Shown here in pieces: positions 21,498 to 32,516 of a stretch of DNA of 64,000 nt. The stretch's first letter is position 1; every line of letters begins with the position of its first letter. Both the position numbers and the translations under genes were made by a program. The DNA is from Posidonia oceanica (lineage: Eukaryota; Streptophyta; Magnoliopsida; Alismatales; Posidoniaceae), in assembly GCA_037176725.1 (NCBI GenBank), contig JAZBRS010000026.1, positions 104,887,501 to 104,951,500 on the forward strand. Direction: 5' to 3'. The notes beneath the pieces are model-generated. The model was given only the letters and a program-made list of their open reading frames with translations. It made no database searches and had not been told where the DNA came from.

Positions 21498-23033
21498 TGT
21501 AGATATCCTATTTTCGCATTTCTGAGAGTTCTTTTGAGGGTAGAAACCTTGAGGTGCCCCAAATCTCATGCCTGAGTTTGATAACACATCTTCCGGATAT
21601 TCCTTGACCTCTTTAAAGCATCACTAGACCCTACCTAGACTTAGGTTGTTGGCTGTAGCAGAGCTAACTCGCTCAGGCTCATGACAAGTCCAAGTACCCT
21701 GGGTATCCTTCACTTCAACTCAGATTTAAGAGTGGAGTTGAGTTAACAGAGATGCTTCCTTGATTTCATAGGCTATCTATAGTTTCCCAGCCTCCCATCT
21801 TGTTTCCTCTGGCAAAAACCCAGGAAAAGAGCTAAAAACGACCTAGGCAAGTTAGTAGCCACTTAGAGACGCGACTCACATAGTAGCCACCTAAGGCGGC
21901 GACTACAACTGTCGCCCATCTCCCCGCCGACTACACTAGCAGCCAGCCAAGGAGGCGGCTCAGTCAGAAGCCATCTCAGGAGGCGACCCATGTAGACGTC
22001 AACTGGATAGGCGACTGGGCGATCGTGAGCAGCAGTTGCGCCCCACTATCCCCTCAACTCTCAGGCGCCAGCTCATCAGGCGACTGAACGGTTGTGGAAC
22101 CACCTCGGTCTTTCCATGATCTTTGACTGTCAGGCGTCACTCTATGCGGCGACTAGCAATCGTGGCTCCCTTCGAACCGCTTTTCCACAGTTATTTCCCA
22201 CTCCCCCCTCGACCGTTAGGCACCAGCACATGCGGCGACTAAAAGTCGTGGCCTTGTTCTCGGGTCGTCCCACACTTTGACCAAGCGATTGCTAGGTTTA
22301 GGCGCCACTCCGACTAGCGACTCAATCTAACTGCCATTTTTCTAGAATTTTTTGAACTCCAACCGTCCCTACACCCCTAGAGTCTATAAATAGACCCCCT
22401 AGGCTGGTGGTTTGAGGGTCGGAACTTTAGAAAGAGAAATCCCCCCCAGAGAGGAACTTTCCAGAAGAGATAGAGCCCTGTCAGTTGTGAGCCACCTCCA
22501 GAGAGCTAGTTTTCCAATCCAGAAACACTACCTCCTTTCCCCAATAGGCTACCAACCTAAGCTTCTACCTCCAATCTAGGAATCCTCAACTACGTTGGAG
22601 CTCCGACCGTGCTTCCTTCCAACCTCATTGTACACAGCATAAGGGTGAAAGGGAATATCTTCTTCCAATCTAGTTTCTTACTACATCTCTTTACATTCCT
22701 TAGTATAAAATCATAGCATATGCATACGGGGGACAACCCCCGGTCAGTATTTACTTTTTTTTAGTCATGTCATTTCACTCACCTCTGTTATTGATACTAC
22801 ACCGAAGCTAATCTATGCCATTTTGTTTTGAAGGAAAGGAAGGAACTCACGCAGCACGAGGAAGCCGCTAAACGACACCCTGTCGTCGATCTAGTGGTCC
22901 GAGGACCCGCATCATCATAATCTCCCCCCAGGTGTCTTGTCTGCCTAGAGACGAGTGGCGATCACAACAAAGGCTGTCGACATCGTGGAAGCGCTGGCAT
23001 CTCCTTAAACACCCCCCCAATTCCACATCTACA
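21498..23033 (+). mobile_element. 5' LTR of element B
   Basis: TGTAGATATCC ... TTCCACATCTACA, 1536 bp, the same length as the 3' LTR. The U3 part (21840-22330) is full of GGCGACT/GTCGCC motifs. A TATA box is at 22384-22393. Confidence 0.95.
22384..22393 (+). promoter_or_regulatory. TATA box of the B 5' LTR
   Basis: CTATAAATAG, a canonical plant TATA box, in a context conserved in all LTR copies of the family: 35783-35792 in the B 3' LTR, and reversed at 21355-21364 and 62772-62781 in C. Genomic RNA would start about 30 bp downstream. Confidence 0.75.
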
Positions 23034-23040
23034 AATTAAG

Positions 23041-23058
23041 TGGCGATCATGGTGGGAC
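23041..23058 (+). promoter_or_regulatory. Primer binding site of element B
   Basis: TGGCGATCATGGTGGGAC, seven bases after the LTR. C has the equivalent TGGTGATCACGGTGGGAC (62096-62113, minus). The nearest tRNA I can name is tRNA-Arg (TCG-type 3' end), with several transition mismatches, so the tRNA identity is tentative. Confidence 0.55.
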
Positions 23059-24444
23059 TAGGCTTTAGCCAACCCCCGTGCTACGTGAGTTAATTCCTCC
23101 CCTTCTTTCCATTATCCTCATAGATTTAGGAGTAGTTTTTTAGGTTCGGATAATCGTGCGCTTAGGTTTTCACTATATCTCGAACCTTTTCCGTTTTTTC
23201 TCTCCCTCTGTTTCTGACGTCAGTAAAATCCCAAGCTCCAGCAGCTGGGGCTATTTTACTGAGGTTAGGAGACTGTGCTGCGAGCCGCTAGTACAAGCAG
23301 CGTCTATCTGAGCCGCTCCTCGAGAGGGCGACTGAAATAGACGCCATTTAAGCAGGCGCCTCCCTCAGTCCGGTTTTCTTATTGCAGACCTCTTAGTTTT
23401 TTTCCCTGTACTTTGTGTTGTATTTTTAGATCTGCAGTAGCACTAAAAAGTAAAAACAACTTCCCATGTCCACTGTACTCTAGTTTTTTAACGATTTCTA
23501 GCTTTGCTTGTGTCCACCCTTAAGGTGGAAACTAGTTGTTTTGTATTAAAGTGGAAGTCCCTTGAGGAAGTCTTCCTCTAACTAGAACAGTTAACCTGAG
23601 CGAACCCGGGCCAGTGCAAGTCGCTCTCCCATACTTAATGTTAGCTACAATAGTTAGATCAAGATCTCAAGGTGTCCCAAGTATTGTTATTGGCTTCTCT
23701 TTCTCTCTGAGCCAATAGTGGAACTTAGTAGATACTTTACACCTTAGTACTCTGTGTTTTATTGCTTTATGGTTTGTTAAGTGCCGAGCCTAAGGACAAA
23801 ATCCTAGGTGGAGGGTCCCTCTTTCGAGAGACAAGCCCCCCACTTAGGCCCCTCTTAGTGGACCCTAGCGAAGGTCAAGGAGGAGTACCTTAATGCCAAC
23901 CAATCCCAGTTGCTTGTGACCCATGCAGGTGTAATTAATCAATCCATTAATTAAACACCTAAACAAGTAAAAGCAATGCATTGTTCGAAACCTGCTCTCG
24001 TTTTCCTTCTTCACTGATTGCGTGGTCTGTCCAAGATAGACCCGGTTTGCTGAATGAACCAGGGGCACAGCCGCCAGTTCAGGAGGCGCCTCGTTGAGCC
24101 GTCGGTGAAATCGACGACTTGTCAGGCCGCCTGTAAAACAGGCGACTAGCAGGGGATTACGATTCAGTGCATTGTTTGCAGGGATTAAGCATACTGCTAA
24201 CCACAAGGTTATAAGCACAGACTGTTTCCATTTCTGTTATTTTTCTTTTCAAATTCTATTGAGTCTGTATTAATTAGTGTTCATTGAGTCTGTAATTTCT
24301 TTTTTATCTCCTGTAATAGTCTAGAAAAACAAAAGCAAAAGAAAAGAAAAAAAGAAGAAAAAAAAAGAGAAAAAAAGAGAAAAAAGAAAAAAAAAGAAAA
24401 AATACAAAAATACAAAAATACAAAAATACAAAAAGAAAAGAACA
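23059..24444 (+). other. 5' leader of element B
   Basis: Untranslated leader of about 1.4 kb. GGCGACT/GGCGCC clusters lie at 23275-23375 and 24060-24165. A polypurine low-complexity run (24345-24440) precedes the gag start. The leader of C matches it at 54774-55229 and 61163-62119. The place where the solo LTR entered C corresponds to about 23985 here. Confidence 0.75.
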
Positions 24445-24663
24445 ATGAAACGCATGAGCACTACCTCTACCTCCATGGCACAGCAAGGCCAAGGCCCGGA
24501 TGGGTCTTTCTTCAGAGGCTCAGCCTCACAAATGGAAGGGCCAGTAAACCCCGGCTTTTCACGAGCCGCCAGCCTGCGAAAATTCCCGCACGCCTCCATC
24601 CCCTTCGATTACCACACTGATACAAACGAAGAAGGAGGGGAGGCGGATCAGTCCTGCACATAG
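24445..24663 (+). pseudogene. Gag N-terminus of element B, truncated by deletion
   Basis: Start ATG at 24445. The Ser/Thr-rich beginning (MKRMSTTSTSMAQQGQGPDG) matches C from 54773. The frame ends at TAG (24661-24663) just past the deletion junction at about 24653, where gag joins the RT region. CGA at 24562-24564 is TGA in C. Confidence 0.8.
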
Positions 24664-26639
24664 ACATCCTCATAGACAACACTGCAGGCCATGAGATGCT
24701 TTCATTCATGGACGGTTTCTCCGGTTACAACCAGATAAAACTTGCAGAAGAAGACCAAGAGAAAACTGCATTTACTACTCCATGGGGGACCTACTGCTAT
24801 GTAGTCATGCCGCTCGGATTAAAGAACACCAGAGCAACCTATCAAAGGGCTATGATGGCAATCTTTCACGACATGATACACGATTGCATGGAGTGTTATG
24901 TGGATGACCTGTTAGTAAAGTCAAAAACAAGAGAGGGACACTTTGAAGCACTAGAAAGAGTACTCCGGAGAGTAGACCAGTACAATCTCAGAATGAACCC
25001 CAAGAAATGTGTCTTCGGGGTCACTACCGGAAAGCTGCTTGGCTTCATAGTGAGCAAAAGGGGCATAGAAGTGGATCCCACCAAAGCCAAAGCTATAACA
25101 GCCATGCCACCGCCAAGGAACATCAAGGAACTCAGAGGACTCATAGGGAGGCTACAGTTCATCCGAAAATTCATCTCTCAGCATGCGGAAAAGTGTAGAC
25201 CATTCTATGAGCTCTTAAAAGACAGTGCAGAATTCAGGTGGGATCACACCTGTCAGAAGGCCTTCGATGAGCTGAAACTCTACCTCCTCAACCCTCCAGT
25301 ACTGACTGCTCCAGTCCCCGAGAGGCCATTGCTACTCTATTTGGCCGTCACTGATAACTCGGTGGGTGTTGTCCTTGCACAACACGATGAAACTGGGAGG
25401 AAGGAGAAAGCAGTTTATTACCTCAGTAGAACATTCATCGAATATGAGAGGAAGTACTCTCAGATCGAGAGACACTACTTAGCCTTAGTATGGGCCTCAC
25501 AAAAGCTCAGACACTATTTTCTTGCACACAAGGTCTGCTACTTAGCCAAGATGGACCCCATCAAGTACATGTTTGAGAAACCAGCATTGTCCAGAAGGCT
25601 AGCACGTTGGCAAATGCTCCTTACTGAGTTTGACCTACAACTCATCACCCAGAAGGCAATCAAGGGGCAAGCCATCGCGGACCAACTCGTCAGGCTACCT
25701 GTGTCAAAGTATCAGCCAGTGTCAATAGATTTCCCAGATGAAGAGATACTGGCAATCAATAGTGTCGTGCCACTCATCAGAGAATGGACCCTCCATTTCG
25801 ATGGAGCGCTTAATTCACAAGGCGCTGGAATAGGGGCAACACTCCACACTCTAGAGGATGTCATTCTCCCCGCTGCAGCACAACTACTCTTCTCGGCAAG
25901 TAACAACATTGCAGAATACGAGGCACTCATTCTAGGGCTCCGAATGGCTCTCGATCTAGGGGCAAGAAGGCTAAAAGTGGTTGGAGACTCATAGCTTGTC
26001 ATACGACAAGTCCTCAACAAATACAAAACCCTCTCGCCAAAGCTGCAGGAATACCGCAACCTGGCTAGAGCATTACTGAAGAAATTTGACCGGGTTATAT
26101 ATGTGCACGCCCTTAGAAGCAACAACATCCTAGCTGATTCATTAGCCTCACTAGCATCCTCGCTCCCCTTCAGCTCAAGGACAGATGAGCAATCCATCAT
26201 GGTGCGAAGAATCAGCACCCCAACAGTGGGGTCTGCCACTGAGTGGGTTGAAGAACTCAGAGAGGAACTAAACCAGGAAAGCTTAATATGCACAGAGGTC
26301 TATTATCAAGGAGCTACAGAAGTAAACGACGATGGCAACCCGTGGTATTATGACATACTAAACTATGTACAAGACCGCACCTTCACGGCCTATGCGACTC
26401 CCAAGGACAGAGAAGCACTGAGGAGGATGGCTATCAAATACTATATTAGAGCCAACACACTCTTTCGGAGAACGCCCCTAGGGATTGAACTCCGATGTGT
26501 GGATATATCTGAGTCGGTCGAGATCCTCAAGGAAACACATGAGGGGGTCTGCGGAGGCCACATCAACTCCCAGTTCATGGCTAAAATGATCATTAGAAGG
26601 GGGTACTACTGGCCAACCATGGAAGAAGGGGGTACTCGT
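24664..26639 (+). pseudogene. RT, RNase H, archaeal-type RNase H and integrase N-terminus of element B
   Basis: The RT begins inside the fingers/palm junction (DNTAGHEMLSFMDGFSGYNQ). It has YVDDLLVKS (24897-24908) and thumb LNPKKCVFGV-type sequence, followed by RNase H (LAVTDNSVGVVLAQHDE). The second RNase H shows HFDGALNSQGAGIGATL and NNIAEYEALILGLRMAL, then VVGDS and a TAG at 25992-25994. The frame continues with SNNILADSLASL and the integrase zinc finger start (THEGVCGGHIN), then stops at the second deletion near 26620. The fingers of RT, integrase core and all of protease are missing. Confidence 0.88.
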
Positions 26640-27020
26640 CTTTCCCCATTAGAACCAAAAATCCAAAAAAATCATACAAAACCAAAAACCAAAAAAAATC
26701 ATATAACCCAAAAGTCCAAAAAAATCATATAACCCAAAAATCCAAAAAAAATCATATAACCCAAAAACAAAAAACCCAAAAAAATCATATAATCCAAAAC
26801 ACCAAAAAATTACAAAACTTTGAAAAAACCAAAACATCCAACCTACATACAAGTGAAAACTTAGTAAGTAGGAAAATCGGAGTTAATCTGGCCAATGATA
26901 CAACCATCGACTCACCAGGATTCGGAGTTAGCGTCCTACTCAAGCGTGTCTCACGGCTTGGGTGCGCTCTCTCAACAAAGACATTACTCGCATAGTGATC
27001 TTTAGAGCATCCACGAATGA
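26640..27020. repeat. AAAAATCATATAACCC repeats and remnant spacer, element B
   Basis: 26655-26850 consists of imperfect copies of a 20- to 27-bp unit AAAAAAATCATATAACCCAA. It lies between the 3' end of pol and the 3' end of the antisense PMD gene. C has the same array reversed at about 45475-45635. 26860-27020 matches C 45279-45440; the intervening part of C is deleted here. Confidence 0.8.
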
Positions 27021-30000
27021 CCCTGACCCCGCAAGAGCTGCAGTAACAAGGGCAGGCATCAGATCAGCCACATCAGCACCAGGAAGCACTGTCGCAACCA
27101 CTGTCTCTGTCTACATCAGCCGTATCTCCATTTCCCGCATCTACCACCCATGGAAATCGCTCAACTGAAATAAAACAAATCACAGAATAAGAGCAGTTTA
27201 TGAACAGAAAAGCAGAAAGGCTAGCTACAACTATAGCATTAAAGACAGAACAAGAATACCCTTCTCAGGGAAGAAGCCTCAAACTGAGCCCTGGCGGCTA
27301 TCGCATCAGATGCCACCACACGAGCCTCTAACTCCTGGATGCGGTTGTCACGCTCCCGCTCCACCTGATTGAGACGCCCCTGTAGCTCCTCGGCACGCCC
27401 CAAGGCATCGTCCAGCTGGCTCTGAGTAGGACTAGTAGCCGGAGGTGTATGGATCAGATCCATCATCGCCTAAATCTGCACAATAAAGCCATACGAGTTG
27501 GAAGACAAATATTTACAAGTACTTAAAGTAAGAAAAGTGCGGAAATACCTCTGAATCGCGAGCCCGGACCTCCTCAGCAAGCACGCCCTCGACATGGGAA
27601 GCGGCTAGACCTATGGTGGCAGTAGGAGCAGGCTCTGCACTCGTCAAAGCACCCTCAGCCTATATCAAAGCAAAAACGACAATTAGACAAGCAAAAACAA
27701 GCACCAACAACTAACAAAGGGAAACACTACTCACTCGTGCTCGAAGCTCGTCCATCTGGGACAGGAGCTCGTCCCTCTCCCTCACCAGCTCCGCCACTCT
27801 CAAGGAGTGCTCCTCCTGCTGAGTCCTGCATACCTCAGTCATCCCCTCTGAAGCGTCCATCTGCACAAACAAGGGAGATGCATAAGCAAGTGAACAAGTA
27901 AAAGGGCAGTCAAATAACACAACACCGGGAGGGATTGCTTACCAGCTCCTCAATATGGCTGTGAGCAATCGCCAACTCGCGACGAAGGTCACCGATGCTC
28001 TCACTAGGACCAGTGCCCATCAGAACGTTGGAGCGACCATAAAAGACATCGCGGTGGAAGACAATCAGACAGCTAAACTCAGAATCAAATTAGGTCCTCC
28101 ACGCCGCCTCTGTCTCCGCAGAACCACCAGAAAGGGGCTCTGTGCCACCCGAGCACCAGTTCTCGAGCTGCTCTCCAAACCGCTGAGGAGCATCACTCTG
28201 ACCTCCCGAAATGGATCCCCGAGAGCAATCCGCAGGACCCGGCACCGGAATGACCTGCCGAAGGCTGAACTATCGCAAAACACGGCCCACCTGGATGTAG
28301 TGACACCGGAAGAGGCTAAAAAGCCAGCACTCCCGAAAGAACAAGTGGGAACCGCACGCCACAGGCTCCTCATCAGCGTGCTCACCCTCAGAGTAAGGTC
28401 TCTAGACGACCTGCAAGCACGAATCAGTCAGAAACCAGTAAACTATGCAAGAGAGAGGGACCTAAGCACTGAAACTCACCCACTCCTCTGGGAGGATCTC
28501 TAACAAGAAGCGGCCCAGATGTCTCACAGGACGAATCCGCTCCGGAGCCAGCTGCACCTCGCTCCACCGCCGAGCCCGGGGAAACTCGATGGGACCATCT
28601 CCCGGCACTCCAGGTCGGAGGTACACGAAGTGCTCAAAGATCCAGGTCTGTCACACAAAGCAACAATTCCAAGTCAACAACAGTCAAACAAACAGAAGGC
28701 AACCAAATAAATAAAGCACAAACCTGGAAAAGAGGCAGGCAGCCTGAAAGAGAGCGGGTCTGGCCCGCAGCAAAAGACTCCAGCCGGCAGATCAAATAGA
28801 CTAGCACGGCTGAGCCCCAAGAGTACCCACCAATCCTCTCCACCTGAAAAAGGAGAGGAGCAAAATCGGCATATAGCATCTGAGAAGACGTGCCGAAGAA
28901 GAGCCTATGAAACAGGATGGACAAAACGAGCCGGAGCTGCTGATCCGCTATCTCCGGGGTCACCTCATCAGCAAGAAGAAGGTCGTCCAGTCGGTCCTTC
29001 AGCCACTTGATGTTGATGCATGTATGGAAGCGACCAGAAGAGGGAGGTCGTGCACCATAACAGGCCTCGAGCTCAGCACTATAGTCAGGCTGCAAGGGCA
29101 CTATCACAGGCACCCTGTCAACCCTTAGACCCACCAGCCACACTACGTCCTCCAGGGTAATCATCATCTCGCCTACAAGAAAGATGAAGCTGCCGGAACT
29201 CCTGTTGTACCTCTCAGCGAAAGAAACCAGCAATCCTAAGTGAATCTCAAAAGGCATGATCTCCAAGAAGTGGCCAAAGCCCATCCCTGCAAGTCTCGCC
29301 CGTTGGAACTCTAGGAGGTCGAGATACGTCTCGTGCAAGTCAGCCCAGCTAGAGCGCGTCCAGCTCGACAATGGCATCTGGCATAAAAGAAAACATTAAA
29401 AACATCAGTAACTTAATAATCAAGCAAAGTAACTTAATAAAAGCCGAAAGACGCATAAACCTCACCTGTCCTAGCTCTGCGAGCTCTACCGCTGTACGGG
29501 CTCTCCTGGGAGGAGAAGGGGACGCATCTGGAGCAGGAGCACCCCCGTCACAACCTCAGGCGGGACAGGAGACGACGCACGTGGCTGCCTCACCCGGAGC
29601 TTGCGGGGACGAGAGGAACTCGCCTCCGCAATGGAAGGACCGGCCTCGTCCCTCCTCGTCTCAGCCTCCTCATCAGAAGCCCTGAAATGGTATCACAAGC
29701 AGAGCATAGTCAAATAAAACCATTAATTCTCTTAATTGTTTCCCTAAACGCTAAGTAGTCCACGTAACCAACCAAAAGGGAAAGAAATGCATCACTTTAA
29801 CTAACCAACTTAAACTTAAAAATTAATTTCTTTAAAAAAACCATCTTTTTAACAAAAACCATCTTTTTAACAAAAACCATCTTTTTTAACAAAACCCATC
29901 TTTTTTAACCAAACCCAACTCTTTTTAAAAAAAAACCCATCTTTTTAAACCCAACTCTTTTAACAAAACCATCTCTTTAACAAAACCATCCTTTTTAATC

Positions 30001-31889
30001 ATCTTTAAAACCCATCCTTTTTAATCATCTTTAATAAAACCCATCCTTTTTAATCAACTCTTTTTAAAACCTATCTTTTTAAACTCTTTTTAAAACCTAT
30101 CTTTTTAATCAACTCTTTTTAAAACCTATCTTTTTAATCAACTCTTCTTAAAACCTATCTTTTTAATCAACTCTTCTTAAAACCTATCTTTTTAAACTCT
30201 TTTTAAAAACCTATCTCTTTAATCAACTCTTTTTAAAACCCATCCTTTTTAATCAACTCTTTTTAAAACCTATCTTTTTAATCAATCCTTTAAAAAAATC
30301 AATCCTTTAAAATCAATCTTTTAAAAATTGATCTTTTTAAAGAAAATAAATCGATCTTCTTTAAATCCACCTTCTTTTTAAATCCATCTCCCTTTTAAAA
30401 TCCATCTTTTTAAATCCTTCTTTTTTTAATCCTTCCTTTTAATCCTTCTTTTTTTAATCCACCTTCCTTTTAATCCATCTTTTTTTTAAAATCCATCCTT
30501 TACGATTTATCTTTTAAAAGATCATCCTTTTTAAAAGTCCAACTCTAATATCCTAACTTTAAAATTAAAAATCCAACCCTAAACCAACTTAAACCTTTCA
30601 CTAATCCATATAGGTAACAAAAATGTCATTTAACAAACCAATTCAAGGATTAACAACTAGACCCTTTTACATGTTTAAATCCCAAAGTAAATCCCTCTAA
30701 ATTCCAAAATTTAATAAAATCTCTTAAATTCTTGGAAAAAATTCGCCATAACCTCCCCTATAATTTCAACTAAAAATTTTTATTTTCCTGCAAATCGGCA
30801 ACATACATACACATTTACACAAAAAAGACTAAATAAGCATTCAAATATCCATAAAAATGGATTTCCATTCACATTCCACACAAAATTTCCATTCACATTC
30901 CACATTTAAAAATTTAACATTTAAAACATAACTTTAAATAACTAAATCCAATAACTGAATTTACATCAATTTTCCATGAACTTAAACCAAATTGAGTTTG
31001 AATCTAAATTCCACAACTAAATTTAAATATAAACTTCCATGAACTTAAACCAAATTGAGTTTAATCTAAATTCCACAATTAGGACTAAAAAATTCAGAAT
31101 TTTAAAACAAAAGTAAAATTCAGAATTTTAAAGTAAAAAATACTGAAATTTAAAACAAAGGTAAAATTCAGAATTTTAAAGTAAAAATACTGAAATTTAA
31201 AACAAAAGTAAAAACTGAAAAAGTAAAAATACTGAAATTTAAAACAAAAGTAAAAATACTGAAATTTAAAACAAAAGTAAAAAAACTGAATTTAAAATAA
31301 AACTGAATTTAAAATAAAAGTAAAAACTGAAATTTAAAGTAAAAACTGAAATTTAAAAAGAAAGTAAAAACTGGAATTTAAAGAAAAAGTAAAAACTGAA
31401 ATTTAAAAAGAAAGTAAAAACTGAAAATAAAAGTAAAAACAGAATTAAACTAATTAAAACTAAAACAAAAACAGAATTAAACTAATTAAAACTAAAACTA
31501 AAACAGAATTAGACCAATTAATCAAAAACTGAATTAAAACAGAAAAAACAAAAACAGAATTAAAACTGAATTAAACTAATTAAAACTAAAACAGAATTAA
31601 ACCAATTAATCAAAACTGAATTAAAACTAAAACAAAAACGGAATTGAACTAAAAATTGAATTTTAAATTAAAACTAAAACTGAAATAAAATTTCTATAAT
31701 AAACTTAAATCTAAAAGCCTAAAATTTCCATGGAATCCACTCTTACATCCATGGTTCAAGAACAAACAAAAAAAATTAACAAACAAATGAATAAAAATCA
31801 GAAAGAGAAGGGGAAGAATGCTACCTTCGTCGCCGGCGAGACCAGTCGCTCGGGCAACCCACACTACCGCCCTCATCGCCGCTTGCCAT
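27021..31889 (-). pseudogene. Antisense PMD (plant mobile domain) gene of element B
   Basis: Nine exons, all with GT-AG borders, read downward: 31825-31889, 29466-29681, 28724-29377, 28480-28647, 27943-28410, 27735-27860, 27549-27659, 27260-27469, 27021-27164. Intron 1 is phase 2; all others are phase 0. Exon lengths match C except exon 2 (one base shorter, a frameshift), exon 8 (12 bases longer) and exon 9 (3' end deleted). Exon 3 is fully open and carries the PMD hallmark (FIFLVGEMMITLEDVVWLVGL). Exon 5 has three stops. Exons 6-8 encode a coiled coil. PMD proteins of host genes (MAIN, MAIL1) act in transposon silencing; the role of element-borne copies is unknown. Confidence 0.85.
29682..31824 (-). 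other. Intron 1 of the antisense PMD gene (B), AT-rich low complexity
   Basis: 2143 bp. On the plus strand 29820-30540 is T/C-rich with about 29-bp repeats (CTTTTTAATCAACTCTTTTT). 31080-31700 is A-rich with repeats of about 24 bp (AAAACTGAAATTTAAA). The splice sites join Arg codon AG|G between exons 1 and 2. The equivalent in C (40156-42083) is 1928 bp and equally repetitive but diverged in detail. Confidence 0.8.
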
Positions 31890-32516
31890 CGGGGAGGAGG
31901 AAGGAGGAACGAGAACCCCCACATCGTCATCCTCGCTGCCGTTGCTGGCCATCAAAGGAGGAGGAAGCGAGGACACCCCACGCCGGACGCCGCCGCACCA
32001 CGTCGGAGCCCGCACCACGCCAGAGCCGCCGCCAACCGGAGGAGACGCACGCGGAACGCCGGAGAGAGGGAGGGAAGAAGAAGTGTTTGAAGCTCTGAAA
32101 GGAAAAAGGGGCAACAGCCAGTTTTGGCTACTAGACTCGTAACCTAGTCGCCAGTAGAAGACGTGACTCAATCAGACGCCTCTTCAACAGGCGCCTCACC
32201 CAGCTCTTCGCGTGCCGACTTTCCCGCCTCGATTTGAACCCTCTGAAGGGAGCGCGAAGCTAGTCACCCTAAAAAGAGGCGACTCAACAGGACGCCAGAA
32301 CGAGCGGCGGCTAACAACAGCAGAGGATTTTTTATCCCTTAATTTCCCCCTAAAACACGAACTCATACATTAACAAACGACAAAACACAATTCAGAAACT
32401 AAAATATAATTCAACCCGAAATGTAATTCAAAAACTGAAACATAATTCAACCCGAACTCAAACTTAAAAGACATGGTTCAACCCAACCCAACTTAAAATT
32501 AAAATTCAAGACATAA
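31890..32516 (-). other. Spacer between the two antisense genes of B
   Basis: Presumably 5' untranslated region and promoter of the PMD gene plus the 3' end of the upstream gene. A cluster of GTCGCC/GGCGCC motifs lies at 32140-32315. Plus-strand ORFs here (for example 31942-32142) overlap exon 1 and are shadows. Confidence 0.6.

Noticed and set aside
24304..24492. Phe-rich ORF on the minus strand
   Set aside because: Translation of a purine-rich simple-sequence run in the B leader; the matching run in C (54780-54895) gives similar nonsense.
31694..32171. Plus-strand Arg/Pro-rich ORFs
   Set aside because: They are the opposite strand of exon 1 and the upstream region of the antisense PMD gene, whose splice phase is confirmed by the C copy.
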